Shown one piece after another: positions 1 through 13,638 of a DNA stretch of 64,000 nucleotides. Location: NCBI GenBank assembly GCA_027919835.1, contig JANVFP010000013.1, positions 930,001 through 994,000 on the forward strand. The letters are read 5' to 3'. Every line of letters begins with the position of its first letter. Within the stretch, counting starts at the first letter, position 1. The notes below the pieces were generated by a model, which worked only from the letters and a program-made list of their open reading frames with translations, was not told where the DNA came from and ran no database searches. Made by a program: the position numbers and the translations under genes. The DNA comes from Lentinula raphanica (taxonomy: Eukaryota; Basidiomycota; Agaricomycetes; Agaricales; Omphalotaceae).

Positions 1-3000
1 CTCTTTCGACACGGGGTGATTCGCAAACGTCAAAGATGCCTCACAGAGCTCTTGTACAGCAGCTGTACGCGCTTGAGTGGCTGGGTTCTTCAGCAGGTGA
101 TTGAATATAGCCTTTGCTGCTAGGGATCTACCAGTAGGTGTTGAATCCGTTTCAGTGGCCTTGCCTGCGGAAATACGACCTGAGCTTCGTCGTTCGGTGG
201 TGGTGTTCGTTGAGGTATTCGAGGGTTGCAAACAGAACAACTGATAGAGGCTATGGAAAGGATGTTCTGTGCACATTCGAATCATAGTAGGCCGTAATGT
301 CTTTTGTGCTGGGGAGTTCTTGTCGTCGATCCGGGAGAATATTTGATGCTGTAGGAGAAGTGTCAGGGATACAATCAGCAAGCTGTACGCCACTTGCCGC
401 CAGGAATACGAGTTTACGAGATGGCACCCGCTGGAGAGCTCCAACAAGACACTGTTGGATAGGATCATAGTCGAAATTGGATAGCCAGAGTGAGCAGAAT
501 CGGATGGGCACGTCCTCGTCATATTCATCCGATGCCTCAAGACAGCGAGAGTACATGTTGATAGCCTGTTCAAGATAAGCATCACGATTGTGAATGAAGT
601 CGGCGATGGCTTTATTGTCTTGCGCTAGAACTTTCCTGACTGCAGCGATGGTATTTGCTAGGCCTTTGTCTATGGAGCGACCCCTCTGTTCCTGCTTCAT
701 TTGCTCGTAGTGTCGAAGCTCTTTCTCTTTGCGTTCTTTGTACACGTTCAGGCGGATCAGATCCGGAGAATTGAGAGCTGCCTTGTATTGATCTTCGGCG
801 AATTTGGCGAATTGGTGATAGACAGAAGCACGTCCCTCGCGATTGTGTGGACTGCCGTCAACGAGAGCGATGGCTTTCTCAAATAATTCATGTGTTATGA
901 ATGATGGTTGTTCGAGGCAAGCTTCCGCCATCCAAGAGCCCTGGGCGTGAACTGTTTAGACAAAGGTAACACAGACGGGATAATCCACATACCAATCGCG
1001 CAGTCACTTCTGCTTGCCATAACGGATCGTCACTTCCGATTTCCCTTTGTAGATCTTTGAGATATTCCACAGCATGTTTTTCTTCTTTGTGAGACCATAG
1101 AACCGACGCAAACTCTTCCTTGACTCTGTGAGGAGATATTCCCTCGAGGCTCCTAGCTTGTATTACAGAATTGAGCGCGATCTGATGCTGACGCGTCTCC
1201 CGGGCGGCCTGGGATAGGTGAAGAAGACACTGATTCTCCACATCGAGTAATAGATGACTGAAAGGAGAAAGCATATTGCCAATTTGATCACGCTGTTCCT
1301 TTCGTCTGGCCGACTTGATGAGAGAGAGGCGAGTTGCCATGATACTTTCCACGTCGTCGAAACTAGAGGGTTGACATGAGTTGGAGTGCTTGATATCACA
1401 AAAAGTGAACAAACCGAAAACCAGACTCGACCGTAGTAAATGTTGACCACTTCGAAACATCCCCAGATTTGCTGGCAAGGAGATTTTGAACGAAAGGCGA
1501 TCTCCATTGAACGACCTGACTGAGAGACATCAACGACTGGATTGCGTCGCGGATCTGTGCAATATTTTCGGAACCAAGATTACGAAGGTTTTCCATTTCT
1601 TTACGCAGGACCTGCCGTATGACAGCATCAGTGACTCCATGGTCCCGTTCACGATGTATAGCCCGAAGCGCGAGATATAGAGAAGCACCAGGCAAATGTC
1701 CGTCATGAGTCTCCGGGAGGTCCCATGTTTCTGCTCTCCAACCCAGCTGGTAAGCGATATTAGGATTTTCGCGATCACAATTGAGGAGAGTCTGCGTTGC
1801 GATACGATTGAACCCGTAAGAATGAAATGATTGTAGAAGACCTTCAATTTCCTTTGAATTTTGAGCATCGGTTTCTAGAGCCGCGCCGTGAAAGCGAAAG
1901 GCTTTCTCCCATTCCTTCTCGTGATGAAACCGCCTCATCAAGAACTGATGATGGTCCTGAGTCTGTATAGCATAGAAACCATCGGGCTCGTCAATGTTGC
2001 GATATATCTCATACATGATTTGCTCAGTAGAGATGTTGTCTTCGGCAGGAGGAGATTTATAGTCTGCGTTTAACTCAAGAAATAAGAGAGCAGTCGTATA
2101 AGCGCCACAAGAAATCGCATTCTGAGCGAGGGAGAGAAAACTGATGTCCAGCCATCGATTATACGCCAGTGGGTCCTCCCTTCCAGGCTCAATGTGCCGC
2201 AGATGTAGCACGACGTCGATGATACACCGCCGGCATGCGATAGCTGTGGTTTCTGAAGATAGTAAGAGGCTGAAATATCGCGACAAGGCTGAGGAATGCG
2301 AAGCTGCATCGGATGATCTTAGAAGGGTTTGGACCAGTAACGGTAAAGCCGTGCTAGCGAAGGAAGTGTGAGATTCGAGCATGGAGCAGAGTTGTGCATA
2401 GAACCGATTCGAGGCCGAGAGGTTATCAGCAAGAAGTATAGTGAAGGAGCTTATCCATGCAGAGAAGTCTTGTGCCAATTCGAGGTATTTTGAAGACGAC
2501 AAGGATGTAGGTAGCTCTGGGATTTCTCGCTCGATGCCAAGCTGTCGAAATTGGCGCAAATAACTAACTTCTACTCGATGTTCCAGGGGCCAACATGGGT
2601 AGAGTGCATCAAATGATTCCGACGACAATGTGAGCATCAAAGAGCGGAGAGTTCGGTAGGCAGCATGACGAGTGCCTTGGTCATCGTGATCATCGAGCAG
2701 TCTCAGAAGGACAAGTATCAAAGAGCTTTCAGTGGTGTGCGCTCTACTTCCCGTCGCATCTTTTTGGTGACGAAGTTTACTCTGAGAAATTTGAGGAATC
2801 TTTCGTTCTGGTTCACTGCTGAAACCATTAATAGATCCCTGTTTCAATACTAGCAGGCTTGCAAAAGCGTGTATGTCTTCCTCGCGAAGCTGGTGCACTG
2901 GTGGCATACACTCCTTCAACCTCCAGAAGTCTGTTTGCGCGAATTGTGAATCGTCATATGCGTGGACTTGAGATTGATCGCGAAGGCGGCGAACCAAACG

Positions 3001-6000
3001 AAACTTGTTGGAAGAGATATGTTTGTCAGAAAGAACTCTGGACAGACTGGTCGGATCCATCGCATCAAAGAGAGGATACAAGATCGTGGAAGGTTCGTGA
3101 GGCCAGGCAGGTAGAGCCAATTTGACCTGCTCGACCACCCCAGGAATGGTGGAAAGCGTGTAGGTTTGTTGATCCATCCAGTCGAGCAATGCTTCACATT
3201 TTGTCTTGAACTTGTCTTCAGCAACTGTGGCATAATCATGGCATTGACAGGCTATGCGAATGAGGATACCCGGAAAGCGAGGATCGTTGCCTGAGTCATA
3301 AAGGCTGAAGCACCATTCCAAAATTGATTGTGCCGCAGGCACCAGATCCCACTGCCCGAGTAGTGAGCAAGCACCACGAGTAAGGGTGTGCAGCAAGGTT
3401 GCATCACGGAAACTTGTCTTTTGATGCCTGTATGCAACCCAGAACGTGATAGAGTTGACGAGCCGGATTTGTTCATTCATAAGGAACGATTGCTGAACGT
3501 CAGCGAAAAGCGCCTGTAAGACGTGATAAGTGAGTGCATGATTATCCGCATCTGGGACCTCATTCATCAGCCATGCGAGAGCACTCAAGATGGTATGCGG
3601 ACCAAAGTTGGGAAGGTTGGTGATGTGGGTCTGGATATCGTCTAGTCGCCGGTATTGTGTCAGAAGGGAGAAGATATGTATGGAATCATTAGAACCATCA
3701 AAAGTCTGAAGTGCACGTATGATTGTTCCGTTCTCTGTGAAATCCTGTTCGTTCAGAGTTCGCATCAGCGAGGCTGCTACAACGTCCACAGATTCTTTCA
3801 GGGTTTCCCGAAACGCTGAAAGATCCTTAGTGCCGAGGGTTTCAAGAAGTTCTACCTCAATTTGCTCTTTCGACAAGGCTTCGCCATCCAGGAGCGTGAG
3901 TACTTGGTAGGCAACGATGTCGCCGAAGCATTCACGTATCACATCCTCCGCCGACCTCTGTACAGCTTGGCAATGTCCCTGGAACAGATTCCGACCTCGC
4001 TTTCTGGCTGTCAAGTCTCCGACAGTCACAAGGTTGGCAAGAGTGAATGCACGAATCGTTTTGTGAGCCCGCTCCTTGCGATCCTTATAACCGAGGAGAT
4101 TCACAGGAAATTGCAAAATGTTGTGTTCACTCTTGAGTATAGAGAATGCCAGTTGGTATGCATACGCCTCGAATAAATCCGACAACTTGTGAAGACCCAT
4201 ACGTTGAGACACCCCAGTGAGGATTGTTTCAATATGCCGATTGAACCTGGATGTATAGAAACATGGTTCTAACAGATGCCAATACGGCCCACGTCGAACG
4301 GCAGAGCTCACAACCATGATGTTACCCAAGGAAAGAATCCTAGTCAGCATGTGTTCGAATCTGTACGAATGGTTAACAATGGGCCTTGACTACAGTGCGT
4401 GTCACAATTCGACTCACTGTTCAAGTTGTGTGGTATAATTCTGTCTGATAGTATCATACAGTGCCATAGGATCACCCGGAATCTCGAACATGCGAGCGTT
4501 TATTGCAGCAGCACGGAATCGAATGCGTATATCAACGTCACCTATCAAGCTAGGGAGAATATGCATCGGGGAGTCGGCTTCTTCGTCCAGCCATGCATGC
4601 TGTGTAGGATCAAGGACGATATACTTGTCGCAAAGTCGTGCTACCGAATCCCGGATCCTCCAATGTTTGAGTTTATCGCGTTGCAGTTGCCCGGTATAAT
4701 GGTTAACAAGCGCCCAAAAATCGTCAGCAGTATTTTCGTGTGTGGGCGCTAGATTTAGCCAAAGAGAGAGGGTCGCGTCAAGAAAAGATATCACTTGGAG
4801 GTTGAACCCTTCGCTCTTGATGTTTGAATAACTTCTGAGGTGATCCCCAAAAATAGAGATGAATTGAGCAAGGTGACTGGGACCTAGGCTGAGGGTCTGC
4901 TTTCTGATGCTATCGAAATAAACCGGACATGCGAGAAGGAACCGGCGGATGTCTACCCTTGCACCTTCAAGCATCAGCTCCGTGAGTTCTCTGTCGCGTG
5001 TGGCCTCGCCCGAAGCTTGTTGTAGAAGAGGACCCAAAGATAGGAACAGGATACAAATGCCTGCGACATGTCGTAAAGCGGAAGTTTCAATAATGGGCTT
5101 GTCAAAGGTTCCCAGGGCTAATGTTTTTACTGAGCCGGTCTCAGTGACACTGAAACTGTCATCAACAACCATTGCATCGTCTGAGAGTTTCAAGGGTTGA
5201 CCCATGATGATTCGAAGGATATCCTTGAGGGTGTCCGATACATCATTGAAGGTTGACTGCACCTGGATAACGAGATGAGATGGAAAATTGGCAGGAGCAA
5301 TCAGACACCTACATCAGCATTTCGCCACAACGCTTCAAGATGCTTTATCCTTTCCGCCTGCAACGTCTTCCGCGGCCGTTCGTCATCCGAAAGAAGAGAT
5401 TTTAGAGTCTCAGAGCGGATACCTGTACCTCTAGAAGGGGGGAGCAAGGCAATCCAAGGTGTATCATCATAAGTCTCTTCGACAATGCAAACCAGAGGTT
5501 CCAGTGCAAGAAGGATGAGTCCCTTTTCCTCCATGGTCCATTGAGGCCGGTCAATTAATTTCACGATTGAGGCAATTACCTTGCAGGCTGCTTGCATAAC
5601 ACGTTTATTACACTGGATGCCATTCAGAACGAGGACGGACTCGAACGAAAGACTAAGAACGGCGAGATCCAGAGCCTTAGCGAATACGTTAGCTTTGGGT
5701 GAGGTCGCAAGTCCTGACAAGTCTTGCAACGTGGAAATGGTTGCTTCGAGGGCCTTCAAAAAGAAAGCTGAGAGTTTGCGCTCTCTTCCCCGAGGTTGGA
5801 CAAGATCCGTTTCTGACAAGACAACTGAAGTAGAATCGATGTCCCCATAATCCAACGGACCTTTATTGGATGCGGAAAACTGGCGCTGAGAGGTATTGAG
5901 CTCAACAGAGGGCAACTTTGCATCCAACAAGTAAGCGCGTATCACGCTACTCTGCTGCTCCTCTATGACAGTTTCTGCGATCAAACATTGAGGTAGCATT

Positions 6001-8212
6001 GTCCGACATACAAGCAAACTTCGTTGTGAAGAAGAGCAGATCGTCTCCAGTAACGTCATCACGTCGCTGACCAGATACATCGGCGCCTCGGGAGCGCCGA
6101 TGTGCGCAGGTTTCCAAGAGTCGATCAGCCAAGTTAGGACCTTTTCTTCAAACTGCATACGATACAAGCGCACGTCCTGGTTCGCAACTTTCAAGCAAGA
6201 TGAGAGGAATGCGCACACAGAGTCGTACGGGGACGTAGGGCCTTGAACGTCAAGATCCTTTGCGAGGCTTTCAATTTCGGACAGGACGCGTTGAGAAGTG
6301 AGAGGCGATCTAACGAGCGACCTTTGTGCAGAATTAGTGTTCGCATAAGCAAGCAAAACACTTGCGGCGTGGCAGGCGGCACGGCACACCTGGGGGGAGC
6401 TGGCACGACGTATCGCGTGCGTCCACACCGTATCCCAAGTCGAAGACTCTCGAGGTACGACGTTGTGTATTGGTCCCGTTAGGCCAGAGGCTGAGTTGTT
6501 GGGATGGGGATTGCCGGAAGAGATAGCACTGTCGTTAGCATTGTAATCCGCATATGCAACAGCAGCGAGGCATATGAAAGCCCAGCTCTGGACAGTCCCG
6601 TCATCGCTTGATACATGGTCCAATAAGGCACGGATGATATCCGACTGTAAACTTTCATGAACCGTCACCCAATGCCGATCAATGAAGAACAATAGTATCT
6701 GTAAGCTGTAGATGCGTGCGAGAGGTGTCTGTGATGTTTGGACAGTTTGCAGAAGGTATAGCAAGGGATTCTCCAACCGGGAGCGTCTGTACGGTTGACT
6801 TGTTTGCGGTTGACTAACTGGAACAGGTGTAGATTCAAAAAATTGGAAAAGCTAAACAGAAGAGGAGCTGTAGACGATACTCAAAGGGACTGTACAAAAC
6901 ATACCTGATGTACACAATCAGCTTGTAACTCCAACATTGTCCATGTGAGCGCTTGACTAGGATCAAATTGCGTGCCAGACCGGAAAGTTTTTGCGCGGAA
7001 AGCCTTTGAAGCGTTGTCCTTAGTCGAGGTATCCAAGCGGACGGCACATAAAGAAAGGGGCTCAAAATTCCACCGCTTCTCCCCCTGACCATTCATCAGA
7101 TTCCACAACTTCGTCAGGTTATCGTTCCAAGCCTTGGTCTGCGATTCCCCGATATCGGGATCGGCCGTGAGGAAAGGGAAGAGTATGCGTAAGATGGCCA
7201 CCAATACTTCCTTGAGCCCCTTGTTTTTGGTACCCCACAAATCAAGCAGTTTTGTCCAGCAATTGGTTGCAAAATGAATGACTTCGTCTTTGTGGTTCAG
7301 CGAGACGTGATTAATTGTTGACAGCGTTACTGAGAGAAAATCGTGATGGAGTGAGCTATCAGCCGTGTAGAGTTGGAAGAACCTTTCGAGACAGCGAAGA
7401 ACGGAGCGTGCATTCGTACCCTGCCACAGAGGGGCAGAGCTAGATTTGAGTAGTACGGAAAGAAGGGACATGGAAGCCACCTGCTCCGTGGACACAGTTT
7501 GATTTCGGTGCTTTGAGGCGGAAGGGACAGGTTGCGAGGCAACATGTTTTCGTTTATGTCCAGGAGCAGCATCGTCGTCGACATCGTATGTAAGGGAATC
7601 CTCCACAAACATTTCGGAGTTATCGGTATGCGCTGGACTGGGTGCTTCCTCCAGAGTGTCGTCTTGAGCAAGCGGTGTCCTAAGCGGCCTCTTCAGAACA
7701 ACATTGAACGCCAGTTCCACGATGTCCTCCCAGATTGATTCTTCTTCCAACCGAGCTAGATGAGGTGGATAAGATACCACACACTCGTACGCCTTGATGA
7801 AGTCTAGCGCTACTGACGGTATCAGAGTACCTCGGGACTTCATTTCCCGATGCAGAAAGTCACATACATCGACAACAGTCTTCTTCGTGAACTTCATCAT
7901 CGCCTTCTCGATAAACCACCTATAAGTCCCTGCAGCGACTGCCAGTCTTTTTTCGATCATGTTTGTGCTCTTCTTCGCGGAAACATACGCGCTTTTTTCA
8001 GATCTGATACAGGTCTGCAAACCATCAAGGACAGTTGCCCATATATCATGCGCAGATTTCCGTCCCTCTCGAGTGGCGCTGTCATAGAATCTGTCTATAG
8101 CAGAGCTCTGTGCGAACAGTGTTCGAAACGCGCTGATTCCTTCCTGACGTTCTTTAATTTTGGTACTTTGTAGAAGATTAATGACATTTTGTAATCTTGA
8201 ATTGAATGACAT
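1..8212 (-). CDS. tel1: Tel1/ATM serine/threonine protein kinase, 3' end beyond window
   Basis: ATM-family PI3K-like kinase that senses DNA double-strand breaks with MRN and maintains telomeres in the nucleus. The N-terminus carries the Tel1 TAN motif (L-x-S-x-K-I-K-E-R-Q-E-G, residues about 14-26), followed by a long HEAT-type helical region. The last visible part has the FAT-type signatures SWMAEACLE and MIRMCTEHPFHSLYQ that in this family sit just before the kinase domain; the kinase and FATC domains would lie left of base 1. Visible exons: 8212-6905, 6851-5313, 5262-4418, 4360-1415, 1362-993, 940-389, 348-1; introns are 40-57 bp with matching phases, giving 2,636 codons. The start is the first ATG before the TAN motif. 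The junction at 388/349 (40 bp) is the shortest and least certain. Family usual length is about 2,800-3,000 residues, so little is missing. Confidence 0.93.
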
Positions 8213-9116
8213 TATTAGGCATGAAGATCAGAGAAGAAGAGGTGGTCGTGAGCAAAGCATGAGCATGCGAGTGATAGCTTGAATGGTCGAAATATGTAGT
8301 GCAAGGAAGATTGTCGTTCGTGAATTGGTACAAGCTGATGAGGTACTGTACAAGGTTCGCGTGGTGGGTTCGTGGCACGTGCATCGTGCAGCGGGCGGTG
8401 CTCAGTATTTTCGAACTCCGACACCTGACCTGCCGGTTAGTTCCTAATCGTGGGAATTGCATGAACGTCGAAATCGAGTTGAACTCAACAACAACCGTCG
8501 ACAACGAATTAACACAGATAGGAACTTCGACGGAACACTAGATCTCTTGTGCCTTGCTAGCGGTTAGAGTGCGAGGCAGAAGGGTATGCGAACGATCAAG
8601 GGGGACTTGTGACCCCGTGAAAGTATTCGGTCTTCGGTTTGGCTACGATCCATCATCCACATCTACATATCCGCTTTCTTCTCAAATCAACCTGGGGTAG
8701 CGAGCCTTCTTTACTCTGAGTCGCTGGATATCATCGTTCTTCTGCTTTCATGCGGCAGGACAGGACCCCGGTATCAAGGTATATTTGGCTTAAGACTCAC
8801 CACATTTTGACTCAAATCAGGCTCAATCTGGCTCAATTCGCCACTCAAGCTACCAAAGGGGGCGTGGTTCTGCTGAAATGAACTACTCCACCTGTTAAGC
8901 TGCCACGTTCGGATGCGGAGGAAGGCGAAATAGCCGTTGGCGATGGATCTCATTGGGCCGACATTGTTCGGAAGTCAATGTTTATCAGAGGCTGCGTATG
9001 CTGATTCTTCCCATCAAGAGCTCGAGTGTCCGGTAAAATACATCCTATAAAAGCCATCTTTTGACCTGGGGTTTGCATTTCTTCTTTTTGCCCAAGGAAC
9101 ACATCCCCATTCTACA
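8213..9116. other. Divergent intergenic region tel1 / dioxygenase
   Basis: No gene found. The stretch separates two divergently transcribed genes and must hold both promoters. Reading frames here are short, overlap on both strands and match no family I recognise. A TATA-like box lies near the right end. Confidence 0.6.
9046..9053 (+). promoter_or_regulatory. TATA box of the dioxygenase gene
   Basis: TATAAAAG, 64 bases before the ATG of the dioxygenase gene, in a position that fits a short 5' leader of about 35-40 bases. No comparable box was seen on the tel1 side. Confidence 0.55.
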
Positions 9117-10445
9117 ATGCCAGTACCTGTCAAAGAACTTCCAGAATGGCCCTCCAACGTAGAGGCGCATCCATTGCTTGTGATCGATTACCAGCTGTTG
9201 AAAGCGGGTGACGAGACCGAGATCGACCGTCTCTGGGAGGCTGGAACCACGCTGGGTTTCTGGTAGTAAGTAGCGACGCTCACCACAGATTTCCTTTGAT
9301 ATTTAGCAAGCATCGACAGCTTGAAAAACCACGGGGCTGAACAAGATTTCGTTGCAATGTGGGGTATGGGTGAAGAGGTCTTCAAGCTACCATTGGAGGA
9401 GAAGATGAAATACGAGCAAGGAGATGAAGGCCTTTCTTTCGGGTATGCTCAAGCAAAGCTATCTCTACTCAAAATCATTCATTCCTCTTCAGATACAAAG
9501 CCGTTGGCCATTACATCGTCGATGCAGCCGGTAACCCAGATCCTGTAGAAGGGGTCAACGTCGCTAAAGATGACGCCCTTTCATACCCAAAGGTATCTCG
9601 TAGGGAATACCCCGCTCCAATCAACGACCTCATGGGTACCGTCGTCACCCCCTTCGTTGAGAAATGTGTGGATATCAGCAATCTGATGATCGAAATCTTC
9701 AACAAGAAACTTGGGTTGCCGGAGGGGACCTTGGCCAAATTACACGGCCGCAACGATTTCAGCGCTAGCGAAACACGAACGATCAAGGCGCCTGCTAACC
9801 TTACACCGGGTAAACTTGCCATTGGCGGTCACACAGACTTTGGGACCTTGAGTCTTTTGGTCAACAACCTCGGCGGATTGCAGGTTCTACCTCCTGGACA
9901 TTCCGAATGGTCATACGTTAGGGTGGGATTACTCTACAAAAATTACTTGAACGTGACATGCTGAGCATTGCCTCTTTTAGCCATTGCCTGGACATATGAT
10001 TTGCAACGTCGGGGACACCCTCACTATGTTCAGTGGAGGTCTGCTCAATTCGAACATTCACCGTGTCGTGTAAGCATTCGAACTCTTCTCGAATTGCAAC
10101 TGCATCTCTCAACCTAAAACAGACCTCCTCCTGGATCGCAAGCAAAGTATGACCGATGGTCCCAGGTTTACTTCACGAGGCCTGCAGACAACGCCCCTCT
10201 TCTGCCATTCCTTGAAAGTCCGATCATCTCTGAAGCGTTCAACAAACTTTCGCCGGAAAGGCAAAAAGCTCTCAGCCCCGGAGTTACCTCTTGGGATTGG
10301 TTCACCAGACGTCAGAAGAACTACCGAACGAAGAATCACAAGGTGAGCCTTACACTATTCATGACGGATGTGACTCACTCTTTTGTGTATGTAGGGAGCG
10401 GATACATGGGCCGCCAACAGAGGAACAGAGCACGGCCGGGCGTGA
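9117..10445 (+). CDS. 2-oxoglutarate/Fe(II)-dependent dioxygenase, isopenicillin-N-synthase-like
   Basis: 353-residue member of the 2OG-Fe(II) oxygenase superfamily, the group of IPNS, gibberellin oxidases and flavonoid dioxygenases; the substrate is unknown. N-terminal DIOX_N features are present (LGFWYLKNHGAEQDF). The double-stranded beta-helix core shows the iron ligands H-T-D in GGHTDFGTLSLL and the distal H in NSNIHRVV, and the 2-oxoglutarate-binding R-x-S as DRWSQVYF. Exons: 9117-9265, 9320-9442, 9493-9922, 9981-10069, 10123-10342, 10395-10445; phases fit throughout and the length is normal for the family. No signal peptide is seen, so it is probably cytosolic. Fungal genomes hold many such genes in secondary metabolism and housekeeping roles. 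The neighbours here (tel1, CBS) do not suggest a cluster. Confidence 0.9.
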
Positions 10446-12111
10446 GCACGTTATACAAGATAGAAAGTTCAACTGTATATTTTGACTACGTTGTACATTC
10501 AAGTAAGTGTACTTATTAGAACAACAATGAGACCTGAGCCTGAACCCTTGAATGAGCTATGCCATACCGTCGCAAGCCGTAGCATAGTCCACCGATCGGT
10601 CTCACAAATGGATCGACTTTTTCCCAGTAGAATTGCCATTACTTCTTTTGAGTAACTTACATATCGTTGTACCGAATTCCTGCCAATGCCTTAGCTCGCC
10701 TCGAGGGTCGCTCGTTAGCGGCGTGCTTCACTCAGATTTGGCGGTATCAAAGGGAGAATACAGGTGAATGTGTTCATGTCTTTGTCAGATCTCCTTGTTG
10801 ACTCTTCGATTTCTGACGACTGCCAGTGTCGTTCATTGAAAGGCTGGCTATATACTACCATTGGGTAACTGTTAGCGCTGAGCACGTAGACGCGGTTGCC
10901 CCCTTGTTCCGGCCTTGTAGATTTTGCAATAATGAGCGACAAATGAAGAGTAGTATAATGAGCGAGTACTACTAACTTGGCATGATCGTTATTGCGAAAG
11001 ATCTCGTTCCGGGATGGCATGAAATAGCATGAAATTCGGGGATACGTCACGTATCCCTCGCAAAACGCTTTACACTGACTCGGTGCGAAAAGACTCAGGT
11101 GAGCTCAGAGAGGCTCAGAGACTAAGCAAGATCAGTACTGATGCTATTGAAACAGTGTAATTGCGAGCGAAGCGAAGCAACTGGGTTCATGTGAGGACCG
11201 TAGAGTGTGGTCTGAGTTTGTACTTGTTTGGCTAAAACGGGGCAACGATAGAATTTTGCTCGTTTTGAGATATATGCCTGCTTCTGCGTTCAATTCCTCA
11301 TATTTTTCCTAATGCTCTCAGAAGTATGCTCGCCTCAAGTGCCTGAACCAGTCTACACACTTTTGAATGATGTGATCCTTCCAATTTTTGAGCTTTGTGT
11401 GTTTTACTGAGAGAAATTGGAAGATTCAGAGGTGCTGCCACATCTGGGTGAGTTTTGTGCTTTTTCCCCTTCATCTTCTACTCAAATACTTTTCAGAGTA
11501 CTCAATCAGACTCATTAGAAATTGCTCTCAACTGGGATTAAGCTTCGCGAGCACATCACCGTGCTACGGTGAATACCTTGTACTGTGAGTGTAATACTTT
11601 TTCGTGGCAGAGCTCAATTCGACTTTAGCGCCTTTAGCGCTTATTTTGGTATAAGTACCACACGTGTCCGATTTTTTTTTTCGTCCGTTCTTTTGCTCTT
11701 GCCACTTCCAAAGCTTTATCGTTTCCCTCATTCTTGGAATCTCTCTGTGAATGTACACCTATGAATACGCTTCTGTGTGATTTTCTCTCCCTCTCTGGCC
11801 ACTTTCTGCCCGGGTAGTGCTATAATGTCTCCATAGCTACTTGGTTCTGGTGATGTGCCAAAAGCAACGAACTCTAGTCGTCTAATCAACGACCTAGATG
11901 GTCAGCCTCAAAGATCGAGCTCTCCTGTTTAGGTGGAGAAGTTTACCTCTTTGTGGTCGTTCTATATACTATATACTACTGGATGGTACGAGAGTTTTTG
12001 TGAATGAATGATATTGATTTGGTCGTCTACTTGTATGAGCGTGCATGAATACAGGAATGTTTACGGCGATGAAAACAGCGAATGAAACAAGAATAAGAAG
12101 GATGCTAGGAG
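10446..12111. other. Intergenic region, no gene recognised
   Basis: 1.7 kb between two genes whose 3' ends face each other. Only short frames without codon bias or family resemblance are present. The sequence has T-rich tracts near 11,680 but no clear repeat structure, tRNA or mobile-element ends. Confidence 0.5.
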
Positions 12112-13638
12112 TTATGTGCGGTCGACTCCATTGACATTTGGTTTCTGCAAGACTGCTGCAATGGTGTGAGCAAGCGGTGTAGGTTCTCCCTTCAAAGCCC
12201 GCTTCAAAAACCATTCCTTGCTCATATAGTTTCTGATACTAGATGAGGGTGACAATGTCATGAGCAAACATCGAGGCAAAACGATGAACAAGATTACCCA
12301 TCAGGAAGAACCACGACTACGTTCAATCCCTCCTTCTCTGCGATGTCCTTCCTTGTTTCTAACCACTTCAATGTCCCTGACAGAGCGCTACCACTACTGC
12401 CTCCGACAAGTAGTCCTTCGTTCCGCATGAGGACCTGAACAGCATCGAAAGCTTCGTCGTCATTGGTCTTGATCCATTCGTCAATATCAGCAGGATCGCG
12501 TGATAGCACGTCCGGAATAAAGTCGTAACCAATTCCCTCGACGACGTATGCAGCACCTCCAGCCTTCGTGTTCAATGAACTCGGAACCGCAAGGATACTC
12601 CCTTCCTAAAGCATTCGTCAGCCCCAACTCGACTAAAGATACACCAAAGATACACACAGGATCAACACCAACAACGATACACTTTGGGTTGTGCGTTTTC
12701 TTCATAGCTCTTGAGATGCCTGTGATAGTACCCCCGGTTCCTGCTCCACAGACTACAACGTCGACTTTCTGAGTAGACAACCTTGCGGAAGTTGAAGGTG
12801 TGTTCTTCACAGCTTCGATAATCTCGGGTCCGGTAGTCAATTCATGCGCGAGTGGGTTGTTGACGTTCCCGTATTGATCTAGGATGATTCCATGCGGTAT
12901 CTCCTTCTGCAGCTTTCGCGCAATTCCTGAGATCGTTGAGGAATTCAGCCACGAGAGTACGCAGAGGATGAAGTAGACTCTACCTATATGGCTTTCGGGG
13001 GAATCCCACGCTGCTTCAGTAGGCGTACGGACGACCTCTGCACCCAACGCCCGAAGTGCTGCTTCCTTCTCCTACCGTACATATGGGATGATAGTTAGCG
13101 TGAGTATGACGGGAGAATGGTCAGATGGACGTGCTTACAAGTGACATTTTATTTGGCAGGGTGATAATCACCGAATAGCCCTTATCTGTAGTATTCAGCA
13201 TATGTCCCGGAGGCAGCAAAGCATGCATTCTATCACCTTGATTGCGCAAGCCATAGCTAAACCAATTCCTATTGTGTAACGGCGCAGCCTTAGAAACGTT
13301 GGTCGAGTACATAGAATGACAGCGACGAACCAGTGTTTCCGGACGTAGGTTCAATGACAACACTCTTCCCGGGTATGAGCTTGCCTTCCTTCTCAGCAGC
13401 TTCGACCATTGCTTTGGCTATACGGTCCTTGACGGAACCACCCGCAGACATGAATTCCACCTTGCCCACTGCAAAAATTTTTAGTAGCGTTAGTACTCGG
13501 AGCGTGTAATGATGCTGCATGTAGTAGGGACAACTCACGAAGATTGCATTTGAGTCCATAAAGCTTTGCTACTTTGTCGAGACGTATAAGCGGAGTGTTT
13601 CCAACAGCGTCAAGGGCATTATCGAGGATGTGAGGCAT
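12112..13638 (-). CDS. CYS4: Cystathionine beta-synthase (short form)
   Basis: PLP fold-type II enzyme of 367 residues that condenses serine (or an activated serine) with homocysteine in transsulfuration. It shows GNTPLIRL near the start, the PLP-lysine motif AGGSVKDR (about residue 45), the substrate loop [18 protein letters not shown], the phosphate loop [15 protein letters not shown], and the CBS-typical end [13 protein letters not shown]. Exons: 13638-13539, 13468-13331, 13268-13237, 13180-13139, 13071-12984, 12926-12658, 12605-12298, 12238-12112; all phases agree. It ends soon after the catalytic core: neither the N-terminal haem-binding segment of animal CBS nor C-terminal Bateman (CBS-pair) domains are present. 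A cysteine synthase is the alternative, but the NNPLAH and RNYMSK segments favour CBS. Confidence 0.87.

Noticed and set aside
8178..8504. Minus-strand frame just upstream of tel1
   Set aside because: It overlaps the tel1 start in another frame and shows no domain; the TAN motif fixes the tel1 start.
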